Assembly: GCA_002344975.1 (NCBI GenBank)
Contig: DDUV01000081.1
Coordinates: 1-64,000 of the forward strand
Source: Saprospiraceae bacterium UBA2329
GTDB lineage: Bacteria > Bacteroidota > Bacteroidia > Chitinophagales > Saprospiraceae
Direction: 5' to 3'
Length of the DNA: 64,000 nucleotides
Shown: positions 35,773-45,208 of the stretch, piece by piece
How the letters are laid out: every line of letters begins with the position of its first letter
Numbering within the stretch: the stretch's first letter is position 1
Notes under the pieces: model-generated
What the model saw: only the letters and a program-made list of their open reading frames with translations
Database searches by the model: none
Told to the model about the DNA's origin: nothing
Program-made: the position numbers and the translations under genes

Positions 35773-35909
35773 CCATAATTGTCGGCTACTGATATTTTAT
35801 ATCGTCTTTTTTGGGGTGTAACGAACTGGTTTACAGTTTTTTATTGAAGGTTTTTATACGATGCCCGACCATTGTAAAGGGAAAGAAACAAAGGTTTGTT
35901 TTTTGCTTT

Positions 35910-36575
35910 TTATTGCTGCAAGGGCCGGGCATTTTGTCGATTTTGGTCACCTTGTTTAAAGTCCTCTTTTTGGGTGAAATACTCAAGTCCTAAAATTAAT
36001 AAAATTGAAGAGATTAACGATACTTTCTGCATAATAGCCAATAAGCCCCAATCGCCGGAACCGTATAAATATAATGTATAGTAGAATGTCAACATACAAA
36101 TGATGCAGGAGATTTTTAATAAATGAAGTCTCGTTTTTAGTGTAAATACGGTTATATAAAATAGCCCAACTAAAGATAAAGTGCTGGATATAGATATCAT
36201 TATGTCGTGCAAAGGGGTTGCAATAAGGAAGTTAAATATGATATCGGTAAAACCAACAATCTTTAAGACAATGGATGAGTGCCTATTAGACATTTTTTTT
36301 GCCATATTAATGAAAAATACGCCGTAGCCAACAGAGTGGAATGCCATGCCGATAATTGCCCAAACTCTTGATGGATTGTCAACGCCATTTACGGCTTTTA
36401 TTTGAAATAAATTGCTGATAAAATTTTTTGTCCAGTCGAACCCTGTGGAGTTTTGGTCAGATATTGAGCCGCCAGGATATACGAACGTTGCTATTATGAT
36501 AAAGCTCACGGAAAGTGAAATACAGATTAAAACCGAATGTTTCTTTATCATTTGCATAAAAGTTAATCTGTTCAT
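35910..36575 (-). CDS. DUF998-like integral membrane protein
   Basis: The 221-residue product has about six hydrophobic segments (SVLICISLSVSFIIIATFVY, then VWAIIGMAFHSVGYGVFFI, later IVGFTDIIFNFLIA, TLSLVGLFYITVFTL). The arrangement is reminiscent of DUF998/frpe-type small membrane proteins, but the match is weak. The AT-rich composition differs from neighbours, suggesting acquired DNA. The start at 36575 gives a basic N-terminus before the first segment. No function can be assigned. Confidence 0.6.
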   Translation of the reverse strand: MNRLTFMQMIKKHSVLICISLSVSFIIIATFVYPGGSISDQNSTGFDWTKNFISNLFQIKAVNGVDNPSRVWAIIGMAFHSVGYGVFFINMAKKMSNRHSSIVLKIVGFTDIIFNFLIATPLHDIMISISSTLSLVGLFYITVFTLKTRLHLLKISCIICMLTFYYTLYLYGSGDWGLLAIMQKVSLISSILLILGLEYFTQKEDFKQGDQNRQNARPLQQ

Positions 36576-36708
36576 CGTTTCAGGTTTTGTATTTTGGCAG
36601 GTTGAGAAGCACAAAATTATCACCCTGCATCAACTTGAATTAAAATATGACTTGTTTCACCTTAACGGGGACACTACGCATGAGATAACGTGCGTATAGT
36701 TATGTTTT

Positions 36709-37542
36709 TCAACACCCAACACTTCTGTGCCCGCCTACCGGTTTTACCAATTCTCCAGCTTGGGCCGGTTTAGACAAATAAATTGTCGGAATGGTTGCAT
36801 TGTAATGAGCGGAGGTGTCAATGATTAAGTCTAAAATTCCATCTCCGTCTATGTCGCCGGCAAAAATCAAATAGATCATTTGGTCATCAAAACCTGGTTG
36901 GGCCACGAGAAGGCTTTTGCGTTGTTGCCCGTTAATCGTAGCGGTCAAATAAAGTTTGTAATTCCAAACATCAAACCAATCCGGGTCCTCCTGAACTTTC
37001 TTTTTTTTGCCTGTTGCAAATATCGTGTAGTTAATGCCTGAGTACGACCATACAATTGTATCGCCCGGATAAATATAGTGTTCAGGCAGCTTTGCATCTT
37101 GAACGATTCTGTCTGTCAAAAAGGAAAGCGGTTCTATTAGAATAAGGCAAGTATCCTCGTTGATTGCTTGAATTTCCCATCCTGTTTTTTCATCTTCATC
37201 CTCATCAAGAACCGGGTCGTAAACGTTTGTCGCCTTGATTTTTGTTTGTTTTAAATAATACCCGTTTTGACTCTTGAATAATCCATACCATTTGAATCGG
37301 CTTGCATTTTTGAATACTTCGTCTTTGTGAAAAGTCCCGACTGTGAGCACTTTGGCTGTAAATATGCTGTCAACAGGAAAGATAAAATCGTCGTAAATAA
37401 TACTGTCACTCTGCGTTGAAGTTACAGGTGAAATCATACCACTGGCTGCTATTGGATTTTCGGCAGTTTCGGGATGATTGGAGTGCATGCAAGCCGTGAG
37501 TCCGAAAATGACAGTGATTGTTGATAATATGGTATGCGTCAT
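36709..37542 (-). CDS. lipoprotein with FG-GAP-like calcium loop
   Basis: The 277-residue lipoprotein has a signal ILSTITVIFGLTAC with Cys18 as lipidation site. A long beta-rich body follows. Near the C-terminus is AGDIDGDGILDLIIDTS, a DxDxDG calcium-binding loop of the kind found in FG-GAP/VCBS propellers. I do not recognise a named family. The ATG overlaps, as ATGA, a short lysine-rich frame that continues from the penicillin-binding protein region. Confidence 0.65.
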   Translation of the reverse strand: MTHTILSTITVIFGLTACMHSNHPETAENPIAASGMISPVTSTQSDSIIYDDFIFPVDSIFTAKVLTVGTFHKDEVFKNASRFKWYGLFKSQNGYYLKQTKIKATNVYDPVLDEDEDEKTGWEIQAINEDTCLILIEPLSFLTDRIVQDAKLPEHYIYPGDTIVWSYSGINYTIFATGKKKKVQEDPDWFDVWNYKLYLTATINGQQRKSLLVAQPGFDDQMIYLIFAGDIDGDGILDLIIDTSAHYNATIPTIYLSKPAQAGELVKPVGGHRSVGC

Positions 37543-37651
37543 TTCTTTTTCTTCTTTTTCTCAGGTTGTTTTTCAGTATGTATCCAAGTCCAGGTATTGT
37601 TTGATTGTACAGGGGGACTTATGCTTTCTGAGGTATCAATGATTAGTAGGA

Positions 37652-40075
37652 TTACCTCCCCGGATCCGGCATTTCAATAATTTCATCTTCCGGTAATTCC
37701 AGATCGAGCGAATCGGAGAGCATTTCATCGGGCGAGGGGATGCGGAAGGTGCAGGCCGTGCGGCGAATGAGATCGGGCGACAAAGCCGGAAATTCACCGC
37801 CCTGCCATTGGGCGAAAGCCGGGTCTTTTTTCAGTCGGGTCATAAAGTAGGCCCACACCGGCAGTGCCGAAGCCGCGCCCTGGCCGTTTTCAAAATTGCG
37901 GAAACGCACCAAAGGCGAATCTCCGCCCACCCACACGCCGGCCACGATTTTGGGCGTATAGCCGATGAACCAGCCGTCGGCATGGTTTTGCGAGGTGCCG
38001 GTTTTGCCTGCCAGGGGGATGTCGTGGTGCCCGTATTTCCAGCGAATGCGACTGGCCGTGCCGTAAATGGCCACCGACTGGAGCATCTTGGTCATAATGG
38101 CGGCTTCTTCGGGGCTGATGGCCTGCCGGGGTTGCTGCCGGGTAAAATCGGCCAGCACTTCGCCTTTGTAGTTTTCAATGCGGGTGATAAAAACAGGCGG
38201 AACATGCCTGCCTTCCGACGCAAACACGGTGAAAGGCTGTATCATTTCGAGCAAAGACACCTCTGCCGAACCCAGCGCAATAGACGGCTCGGCAGGTATC
38301 GTGCCGGTGATGCCGAGGTTTTTGGCCATTTGCATCACTTTTTGAACGCCAAGCCGCATGATGAGCGAAACGGAAACGGTGTTGACGGAGTTGGTCAACG
38401 CGCCCTCCATAGAGTACGAGCCGCCGTAGATGCCGTCCGAGTTTTGAGGTATCCAGTCGTCGAGGTCTTTGCCGTCGGGGGCGAAATGCGGTTCGGGGTC
38501 GTCGCGGCGCCAGTCTTTGATGGCCCAGTCGCCTTTGGCATATTCGTGGTAAACAAGCAATTGGTTGCGGATTTGCTCGCAGGGCTGAACGCTGTCTCTG
38601 AGGGCCGCCATATACACCACCGGTTTGAAGACAGAACCTGCCTGACGCCGGGATTTTACATGATCGAACTGAAAAAACTCGTGATTGATGCCGCCCACCC
38701 ATGCCCGGATGTAGCCCGTATATGGCTCGATGGCCATAAAGCCCACCTGCAACATGCCGAGGTGGTAGCGCACCGAATCGAGCGGGCTCATTTCCACTTC
38801 CTGGGGGCCGTCCCAGGAAAAAACGGTCATTTTTACTTTGGTGTTGAAGATGGCGTCAATTTCCTGATCGGATTTGCCTTGTAGTTTCAGTTGTTTGTAC
38901 CTCAATGAGTTGCGCACGCCGAGTTGGATGGTTTGCACATCGCTCCAGGGTACGGTCATGCCTTTCCAATGCTGGTCGAATGTTTTTTGCGTGGCCGACA
39001 TGTGCTCCTCGACAGCCTCTTCGGCTATGCGCTGCATGTCGGTGTGCAGGGTGGTATAAACCTTCAGTCCGTCGGTGTCAAGGTCGTATGCTTCTCCGTT
39101 GGGTTTGCGTTTGTCTTTGAGCAGGCGTTCTACCTCCTGGCGTACAAACTCGCGGAAATACGGCGCTATGCCCTCGTTGCGCATGATGGGATTGTAACTC
39201 AATTGCAGGGGCAAGGCCTGTAAGGAGTCTCTTCTTTTTTGAGAAATGTAGCTGCTTTTCTGCATTTGCGAAAGCACCACATTGCGGCGTTCTATGGCGC
39301 GTTGAGGCGCTTTTACAGGATCGTAAGAAGAGGTAGCTTTGAGGGTGCCGATGAGCAGGGCGCTTTCTTCGGGGCGCAGTTGTGTGGCCGATTTGCTGAA
39401 AAAACGCCGGGCGGCCACATCTATGCCGTAAACATTTTGGGAAAAAGGCACGGTATTGAGATACAACCCCAGAATACCCTCTTTGGTGTAGGCGCGCTCT
39501 AATCGGCGGGCAATGGCTACTTCTCTCAATTTATTGATTATCAAAGAAAAGTATTTGAAATCCCTTCTGGGCAGGAGATTTTTGGCCAATTGCTGACTGA
39601 TGGTACTCCCGCCGCCGCCCGTTTTGTCGCCCCGCAAAATAGTGCGGAAAAGCACGCGCGCCCAGGCCACATAGTCCACGCCGCTGTGTTGAAAAAAGCG
39701 GGCATCTTCGGTGGCTACGAGGGCTTGGCCTACATGTGTGGGGAGGTCTTCGTAGCGTACAACGGTGCGGTATTGTTTGAAATAACGGCCCAGCAGGATG
39801 CTGTCGGAAGAGTAAATATCAGAAGCGACCTGCGTCTCAATGCTTTTGAGTTCTTTAGCCGTCGGTACGGTGAGGGAAATGGAAAAATAGACTACCCAAA
39901 GCAGCGTCAACATGGAAAAGCCCAGCAGGAAAAGCCGTTTGGTCCAACGGGCGGTGCGGGGCCACCTGGCGCTGAATTGATGCCAGGGCTTGAGGAAAGG
40001 TGCTGTAAATGAGTGAATTGAGGAAGCGATTTGCTTCCGGGCGGCTGCTATTTTCGTGAGTATGGGATGCTGCAT
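37652..40075 (-). CDS. class A penicillin-binding protein (PBP1A)
   Basis: Bifunctional peptidoglycan synthase of 807 residues. A short cytosolic tail precedes one membrane segment (LFLLGFSMLTLLWVVYFSI, about 48-66). The GT51 glycosyltransferase has Glu123 in ATEDARFFQHSGVDY and the motif GGGSTISQQLAKNLL. The transpeptidase has the acylated Ser in AGSVFKPVVYM, the second motif SVNTVS and the third motif KTGTSQNHAD. The ATG at 40075 gives a short basic cytoplasmic start; the frame reaches 40132. The C-terminus is short and acidic (DEIIEMPDPGR). A separate frame just after the stop carries a lysine-rich tail, discussed as a finding. Confidence 0.96.
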   Translation of the reverse strand: MQHPILTKIAAARKQIASSIHSFTAPFLKPWHQFSARWPRTARWTKRLFLLGFSMLTLLWVVYFSISLTVPTAKELKSIETQVASDIYSSDSILLGRYFKQYRTVVRYEDLPTHVGQALVATEDARFFQHSGVDYVAWARVLFRTILRGDKTGGGGSTISQQLAKNLLPRRDFKYFSLIINKLREVAIARRLERAYTKEGILGLYLNTVPFSQNVYGIDVAARRFFSKSATQLRPEESALLIGTLKATSSYDPVKAPQRAIERRNVVLSQMQKSSYISQKRRDSLQALPLQLSYNPIMRNEGIAPYFREFVRQEVERLLKDKRKPNGEAYDLDTDGLKVYTTLHTDMQRIAEEAVEEHMSATQKTFDQHWKGMTVPWSDVQTIQLGVRNSLRYKQLKLQGKSDQEIDAIFNTKVKMTVFSWDGPQEVEMSPLDSVRYHLGMLQVGFMAIEPYTGYIRAWVGGINHEFFQFDHVKSRRQAGSVFKPVVYMAALRDSVQPCEQIRNQLLVYHEYAKGDWAIKDWRRDDPEPHFAPDGKDLDDWIPQNSDGIYGGSYSMEGALTNSVNTVSVSLIMRLGVQKVMQMAKNLGITGTIPAEPSIALGSAEVSLLEMIQPFTVFASEGRHVPPVFITRIENYKGEVLADFTRQQPRQAISPEEAAIMTKMLQSVAIYGTASRIRWKYGHHDIPLAGKTGTSQNHADGWFIGYTPKIVAGVWVGGDSPLVRFRNFENGQGAASALPVWAYFMTRLKKDPAFAQWQGGEFPALSPDLIRRTACTFRIPSPDEMLSDSLDLELPEDEIIEMPDPGR

Positions 40076-40167
40076 TTTAGATGCGTTGCTGTTGCGGCGA
40101 AAGGTAGAAGTTTTTTTTGCTACCCTGTACAAAATGAATAAGGCCGACTGATAAAAAAAGTTCAGAC

Positions 40168-40923
40168 TTATACCCGGTTGATCCAGCAGGCGGTGATGAT
40201 GCCGGTAGCCACCGCTGCATTGAGCGATTCGGCGCCGCCGCCGGGCGCTTTGGGTATGGCAATGCGATGGCTGAGAAGCTGCTGCGTGGCCGGGCGGATG
40301 CCTTTGCTTTCGTTGCCCACGATCAATAGCCCGGAAGAGGGTAGGGGAGTTGTGAAAAGATTTTCTCCGTCTAATACAGCGCCCAATACGGGGAGTTCGG
40401 GCTGTCGGCGCAACAAGGTTTCCAACTCAATTTCCTGAGAATCAACTCTTAAAAATGCCCCCATCGAAGCCTGTACGACTTTGGGATTGTAAACGTCCAC
40501 GCTGCCGGGCGAGCAAAAAACCTGCGGAACGGCAAACCAGTCGGCAATGCGGAGAATGGCGCCGAGATTGCCGGGGTCTTGCACGTCGTCCAAATAAAGG
40601 GCAGTGTGAATGAGCGGCAACTCGCCGGCCTGCGGAACTTCGAGCACCATGAGGACTTTGTTGGGCGTACTGAGGCCGGAAAGTTTGGCCAAGTCGTTTT
40701 CGCCTGCTTCCGTGATGGCGGAGGCTTGTATTGGAGACAATTGCGCTGCATTTTCATGCAACCATTCCGGCAGTGCAAAAACGCGAACGACCTTGCATCT
40801 GGAAGACAACAGGGCCTCGCCGGCAATTTTTTCGCCCTCGGCAATGAAATTGTTATACTTTTGGCGAAACTTCTTCAAGCGCAAAGACTGAACGAACTTG
40901 ATATCATTTTTGGAAACAGACAT
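40168..40923 (-). CDS. SPOUT (TrmH/RlmB-type) RNA 2'-O-methyltransferase
   Basis: The 251-residue enzyme has an N-terminal substrate-binding domain (VQSLRLKKFRQKYNNFIAEG) and a knotted SPOUT catalytic domain. Motif 1 is LYLDDVQDPGNLGAILRIAD, motif 2 is LIVGNESKGI, and motif 3 is AESLNAAVATGI. It methylates a ribose in rRNA or tRNA; the target is not readable. The gene is divergent from tamL with only 14 bp between the two ATG codons, so its promoter must lie inside tamL coding sequence or be very short. Confidence 0.92.
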   Translation of the reverse strand: MSVSKNDIKFVQSLRLKKFRQKYNNFIAEGEKIAGEALLSSRCKVVRVFALPEWLHENAAQLSPIQASAITEAGENDLAKLSGLSTPNKVLMVLEVPQAGELPLIHTALYLDDVQDPGNLGAILRIADWFAVPQVFCSPGSVDVYNPKVVQASMGAFLRVDSQEIELETLLRRQPELPVLGAVLDGENLFTTPLPSSGLLIVGNESKGIRPATQQLLSHRIAIPKAPGGGAESLNAAVATGIITACWINRV

Positions 40924-40937
40924 TGTTGGATAGTTGT

Positions 40938-43406
40938 ATGCTTCGTAAGTTTTTTCACCGATGGTTTTTCTGCACGTTTGCCGGCGCCCTGCTGCTTTTG
41001 TCGGCAGGCTGCAATACCACCCGTTATTTGAAAGATGACGAACTTTTGTTGGTGAAAAACGAGATTGTCCTCACCGACGCAAAGGACGTGAAAAACAAGG
41101 GAAAACTGAGCTATGAATTGACGACTTTGTACAAACAGCGCCCCAATACCAAGTTCTTCTTTGTGCCGAGGCAGTGGTTTTATTACCGCAGCAATGCCCC
41201 GGAGGACACTACCGGCTTTAAAAAATGGCAGCGCCGGCGTCTGGCCGAAGCTCCCGCCATTCTGAACGATACCCTGACCCGCCGCACCGAAGAGCAGATG
41301 ACGTATTACCTCAATTACCTCGGCTATTTTCAGGCGAAAGCCGAGCACGAAGTCATTCAAAAAGGACGGCACAAGGCGGAGGTGCGGTATTATGTGGCGC
41401 CCGGCGAGGTAGTTCGGATAGATACGGTGCATTTCAGTTCTGCCGATACGGCCATCCATCGGGAGTTGCAGGCCATCCATTCCGAAACGGTTTTTCAAAA
41501 AGGTGCTCCATTGGAAGGAAGGTTGTACGACCTTGAAAAAGAACGCATTGCGAAGCATCTTCGCAGCAATGGCTATGCTTATTTTTATTCCAACAGCTTT
41601 GCGGAATTGGACGCCGACACTACCGAATCCCAGAAAAAAACCACCCTCTATCTGGAGGTCATTCCTCCGCCCGGCGAGAGCAGCCATCAGCGCTACACAC
41701 TTGGAAATATTACCATTTATTCGCAGTTTGACGCCACCCTGCCCGACAGCATTTACCGGGACACCGTAGTGAATGGATTTTTGTTCAAATTGCGCGAACC
41801 GGTGTTTTTGGTGCGGCCTCAAACCATCCTCAATGCCGTGCATCTGCAAACAGGCGACATTTATAGTCAGGATAGTTACGACCGGAGTTTGCAGCATTTG
41901 TCTTCGCTGGGAGTGTTTCGTTTTGTGAGAATTCGCTTAGATGCCGACAAAGACGATGCCTCGGTTTTGCATGTGCGCATAGAGCTGACGCAGAATAAAA
42001 AGTACGAATTAGGTTTCGACCTCGACGCCAATTACATAGACGGCTACACCCTCACCGGCCGGGGCAGCCTCATGGGCCTGGCTTTTTCGCCGACGGCCCA
42101 GAACCGCAACTTGTTTAAAGGCGCCGAACTGAACATCACCAGCCTCAATGCCGGGGTGGAGGTCAATTTTTCCAAACTCAATACCAACGCGTTTTGGAAC
42201 TCGGTAGAACTGGGGCTGCAAAACGAGTTGTATTTCCCCAAATTTGTGGACTACCTCTACCTCTGGCGGGGCATGAACAAGCTCCCGTTCGGTAAGAAAA
42301 AATTGGTGAGCGACGCTTTGTATCAGGTTTTACAAGACAAGGCGGCGTCAAGGCTGTCGGCGCGATACAACTATGTGTTCAACTTCGGGTGGTACGAGAC
42401 CAGCCTGCTCAATGCCTCCTTTGGCTACGATGTGCCCATAGACAACAACACCCGCATCGTGCTGGATCATGTGGGAATTGACTATCTGCGCCCCGTGACG
42501 CAGCCTGCATTTGATACCATTTTGATGGCCAATCCGTTTTTGGCGCGCAGTTTCGGCAAGCAGTTGTTTGTGAGTTTGTTCTTCCGGGAGTTCAATCTGT
42601 CTAAACAGCGGCGCCCCAATCGCTATGGAGAATCGGGCTTCAACAACCTCAACATAGAAATGGCCGGGGCCGAGATTTGGGCCGGCAATGCACTGTACAA
42701 CGCTTTCGCCCTCAGTCAGGACACCCTTCGGATTTCCGGCACAGATTTTTCGCAATACGTTCGCATTGAGTGGGATACGCGCTATTTTAAAGAATACACC
42801 CCCAATCTGGGCTTTGCCGCCCGCTTCAATGTGGGCTTGGCGCGGGCCTTTGGCTTTTCTACCGACGTGCCTTATGTGAAGCAATTTTTTGTGGGTGGCC
42901 CCAACAGCATTCGGGGCTGGGCAGCGCGTGGACTGGGGCCTGGCGGCTATCGGGATACTTTGTCGGAGGGGCTTACCAATCGCCTGCTGTTTTATCAGAC
43001 CGGAGATTTGAAATTGGAATTCAATGCAGAGCTGAGGTTTCATGTGTTTTCGAGGTTAAAAGGCGCTATTTTTCTCGATGCCGGCAATGTGTGGACGCTC
43101 CGCCCCGATGCCGACCGCTGCGGATCTCAGTTCCTGCTCAGCCGCCGCATGTCTGAAAACTGCCCGGTCAACCTGCCTTTTAATGATCCATTTTACAAAC
43201 AAATTGCCGTAGGCACGGGGGCGGGCTTTCGTTTGGATTTCAAATATTTCATTTTCCGTTTAGATTTGGGGGTGCCGCTCAGGTACCCGCGTCCGGTGAG
43301 GAATCTGATGGATACATCGCCTTCGGAGGCAGATTATTGGCACGATTTCAGCAACTGGCGGCTGCGCGATGTGAATTTTAATTTCGGGTTGGGGTATCCG
43401 TTTTAG
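40938..43406 (+). CDS. tamL: TamL, lipoprotein-type BamA/TamA outer-membrane assembly protein
   Basis: The 822-residue Omp85 protein has a lipoprotein signal (LLLLSAGC, Cys25), the hallmark of Bacteroidota TamL. POTRA-like domains occupy about residues 30-390 (KGKLSYELTTLYKQRPNTKF, later LEGRLYDLEKERIAKHLRSN). The barrel follows. The lid-lock motif of the family is seen as FVGGPNSIRGWAARGLGPG near residue 655. The C-terminus ends NFNFGLGYPF with a terminal Phe. It is expected to partner TamB in outer-membrane biogenesis; tamB is not adjacent in the window. The ATG at 40938 is used so that the signal sequence is N-terminal. Confidence 0.93.
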   Translation: MLRKFFHRWFFCTFAGALLLLSAGCNTTRYLKDDELLLVKNEIVLTDAKDVKNKGKLSYELTTLYKQRPNTKFFFVPRQWFYYRSNAPEDTTGFKKWQRRRLAEAPAILNDTLTRRTEEQMTYYLNYLGYFQAKAEHEVIQKGRHKAEVRYYVAPGEVVRIDTVHFSSADTAIHRELQAIHSETVFQKGAPLEGRLYDLEKERIAKHLRSNGYAYFYSNSFAELDADTTESQKKTTLYLEVIPPPGESSHQRYTLGNITIYSQFDATLPDSIYRDTVVNGFLFKLREPVFLVRPQTILNAVHLQTGDIYSQDSYDRSLQHLSSLGVFRFVRIRLDADKDDASVLHVRIELTQNKKYELGFDLDANYIDGYTLTGRGSLMGLAFSPTAQNRNLFKGAELNITSLNAGVEVNFSKLNTNAFWNSVELGLQNELYFPKFVDYLYLWRGMNKLPFGKKKLVSDALYQVLQDKAASRLSARYNYVFNFGWYETSLLNASFGYDVPIDNNTRIVLDHVGIDYLRPVTQPAFDTILMANPFLARSFGKQLFVSLFFREFNLSKQRRPNRYGESGFNNLNIEMAGAEIWAGNALYNAFALSQDTLRISGTDFSQYVRIEWDTRYFKEYTPNLGFAARFNVGLARAFGFSTDVPYVKQFFVGGPNSIRGWAARGLGPGGYRDTLSEGLTNRLLFYQTGDLKLEFNAELRFHVFSRLKGAIFLDAGNVWTLRPDADRCGSQFLLSRRMSENCPVNLPFNDPFYKQIAVGTGAGFRLDFKYFIFRLDLGVPLRYPRPVRNLMDTSPSEADYWHDFSNWRLRDVNFNFGLGYPF

Positions 43407-43515
43407 AAGAAAAGAGCGCTCAATCACGGCTGCACCGAAGCTCCGCATTTCGACTTCTGTGGCAGACTGTCGTACAAATTGCACAAGGATTGAAACGAAT
43501 ACCGGCAGAGCTTGT

Positions 43516-43523
43516 TAACTTTG
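43516..43523 (+). promoter_or_regulatory. TAACTTTG -7 element for the M43 gene pair
   Basis: Matches TAnnTTTG, with TTG at 43490-43492, 23 bases upstream, slightly long. The leader to the ATG at 43638 is about 110 bases, and the 43407-43637 gap shows nothing else. Confidence 0.45.
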
Positions 43524-43637
43524 CGGATAGTTTTGTCGGCCCCGGCAGCAGGAAATCTAGTCCAATCTCTTTCTTCCTCTTCCGTTCCGTCAAAATGCCG
43601 GTGTTTTCCAACGCTTCATTTAAATATCATTCAAACT

Positions 43638-45176
43638 ATGTTGAGAGCAGGAATTTTACTTCTCTTTTCCCTCTGGGCTGTGCTGTCTGTGCAAGCTCAA
43701 CACCGCCATCACGGCTACTGCGGCAATGGCGAAGGCGGCGAATGGGACGCCATGCTGACCGAACGATTGCTGCGCAACAAGCAAGCGCTTGAAGATCAGC
43801 CGGTGCAATTCAGAAGCACCATTTATGTGCCTTTGCGCATTCACATGGTGGCCAACAGCAGCGGTTTTGGGCGCGTTACGCACGCCCAGGTGCTGGACCA
43901 ATTGTGCAAACTGAACGAAGATTTTGCCGACATGGACGTGCAGTTTTACATCAAGGGCCTCAACGACAACATCAACAACAACGGCATTTATACCACCCAG
44001 TACAGCGCCGGTTTGGTGATGAACAACCTCCGGGATGCCACTGCCCTCAACATCTGGATAGTGGACGTGGCAGCAGGCTCTCAGCCTTCGCCCGGCGACC
44101 TCGGCGTTACGCTCGGCTATTACTCGCCGACACGCGACTGGGTCGTCATTCGCCGCGATGAGGTGAACAGCAGCTCCGTTACCCTTTCTCACGAAATAGG
44201 CCATTTCTTCAGCCTCAAACACACACACAACGGCTGGGACAGTACGCCCTGGTCGCCCACCATCGGCAACCCCGCGCCTGTCAATTCGCCCGGCGGCGTG
44301 CCCACCGAACGACAGGACGGCAGCAATTGCAATACGGCCGGGGATTATATCTGCGATACCCCGCCGGATTACAACGGCTTTGGATTCAATGGCTGCAATT
44401 ACAACATTGCTCAAGACCCGACCGGCGCCTTCATCAATCCTGATGAGCAACTTTTTATGAGTTATTTTCTCAACTGCGTCCGCAACGACTACTATTTTTC
44501 GCCTACGCAGCAAAACCTGATGATTGCCGACTACAACAGTACGGCCCGCAACTACCTGCGCACTTCCGCCGTGACGCCCAACCTGACGCAGATCACCTCG
44601 GCTGCAACGCCCGTTTCGCCCATTAATAATGATTTTACGCCCGGTTACAACATCGTCAATTTTCAATGGGCGGCAGTGACCGGCGCTGATTTTTACCTTC
44701 TGGAAACAGACGTTTCTGCGGCCTTCAACAGCAACCCGACCCGCGTTGTCGTCAGCGGCGCCACCTCGCATACCATGACAACGCTGCTGGCCAATCGTAC
44801 CTACTACTGGCGGGTGCGCCCTTACAACGCTTACCGCACCTGCGCGCCTTTCTCTGCAACAGCGCAGTTCAGAACCAACAATATGACCGTGAGTGCCGAT
44901 AACATTGAGGAACTGAACCAATGGTCGGTATTTCCCAATCCATTGGCGGAAGATGGCCGCATTCAGGTGCAATTGCAGGCTGCGCAAGGCTTCGAAGGTC
45001 GGTTTTTGCTGTACGATGTGGCCGGACGTATGGTTCGCAGCATGGGCAGTCATCGCATATCGGGCGGCTATACTCAATTGGAGTTGGACGCGGGCGGCTT
45101 GCTCCCCGGTGTTTACACGCTGACGCTGGAACACGAAAATGGCCGCGAACTGAGGCGCATTACGGTGGCAAAGTGA
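43638..45176 (+). CDS. secreted M43 (pappalysin-like) metalloprotease with type IX sorting domain, copy 1
   Basis: The 512-residue exoenzyme has a signal peptide (AGILLLFSLWAVLSVQA). The catalytic domain spans about residues 50-315. Zinc ligands are His185, His189 and His195 in SHEIGHFFSLKHTHNGWDS, with catalytic Glu186. CDTPPDYNGFGFNGCNYN carries paired cysteines, and FMSYFLNC is the Met-turn region. A fibronectin type III-like domain is at about 325-425 (NIVNFQWAAVTGADFYLLE, RTYYWRVRPYNAYRTC). The C-terminal 75 residues (WSVFPNPLAEDGRIQV to LRRITVAK) are a Por-type sorting domain. It is probably exported by the type IX system and anchored or released at the surface. A close paralog follows 32 bp later. 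Confidence 0.9.
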   Translation: MLRAGILLLFSLWAVLSVQAQHRHHGYCGNGEGGEWDAMLTERLLRNKQALEDQPVQFRSTIYVPLRIHMVANSSGFGRVTHAQVLDQLCKLNEDFADMDVQFYIKGLNDNINNNGIYTTQYSAGLVMNNLRDATALNIWIVDVAAGSQPSPGDLGVTLGYYSPTRDWVVIRRDEVNSSSVTLSHEIGHFFSLKHTHNGWDSTPWSPTIGNPAPVNSPGGVPTERQDGSNCNTAGDYICDTPPDYNGFGFNGCNYNIAQDPTGAFINPDEQLFMSYFLNCVRNDYYFSPTQQNLMIADYNSTARNYLRTSAVTPNLTQITSAATPVSPINNDFTPGYNIVNFQWAAVTGADFYLLETDVSAAFNSNPTRVVVSGATSHTMTTLLANRTYYWRVRPYNAYRTCAPFSATAQFRTNNMTVSADNIEELNQWSVFPNPLAEDGRIQVQLQAAQGFEGRFLLYDVAGRMVRSMGSHRISGGYTQLELDAGGLLPGVYTLTLEHENGRELRRITVAK

Positions 45177-45208
45177 TTCAATTCAACCTTTTCAAACTAC
45201 TTTTTTCA

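Noticed and set aside
37808..38884. 358-residue plus-strand frame inside the PBP1A gene
   Set aside because: The minus-strand frame carries all PBP motifs; the plus frame is His/Arg-rich shadow sequence.
43656..45134. 492-residue open frame antisense to the first M43 protease
   Set aside because: It mirrors the codon pattern of a well-supported secreted protease, has no recognisable domain and no promoter. It is a composition shadow.
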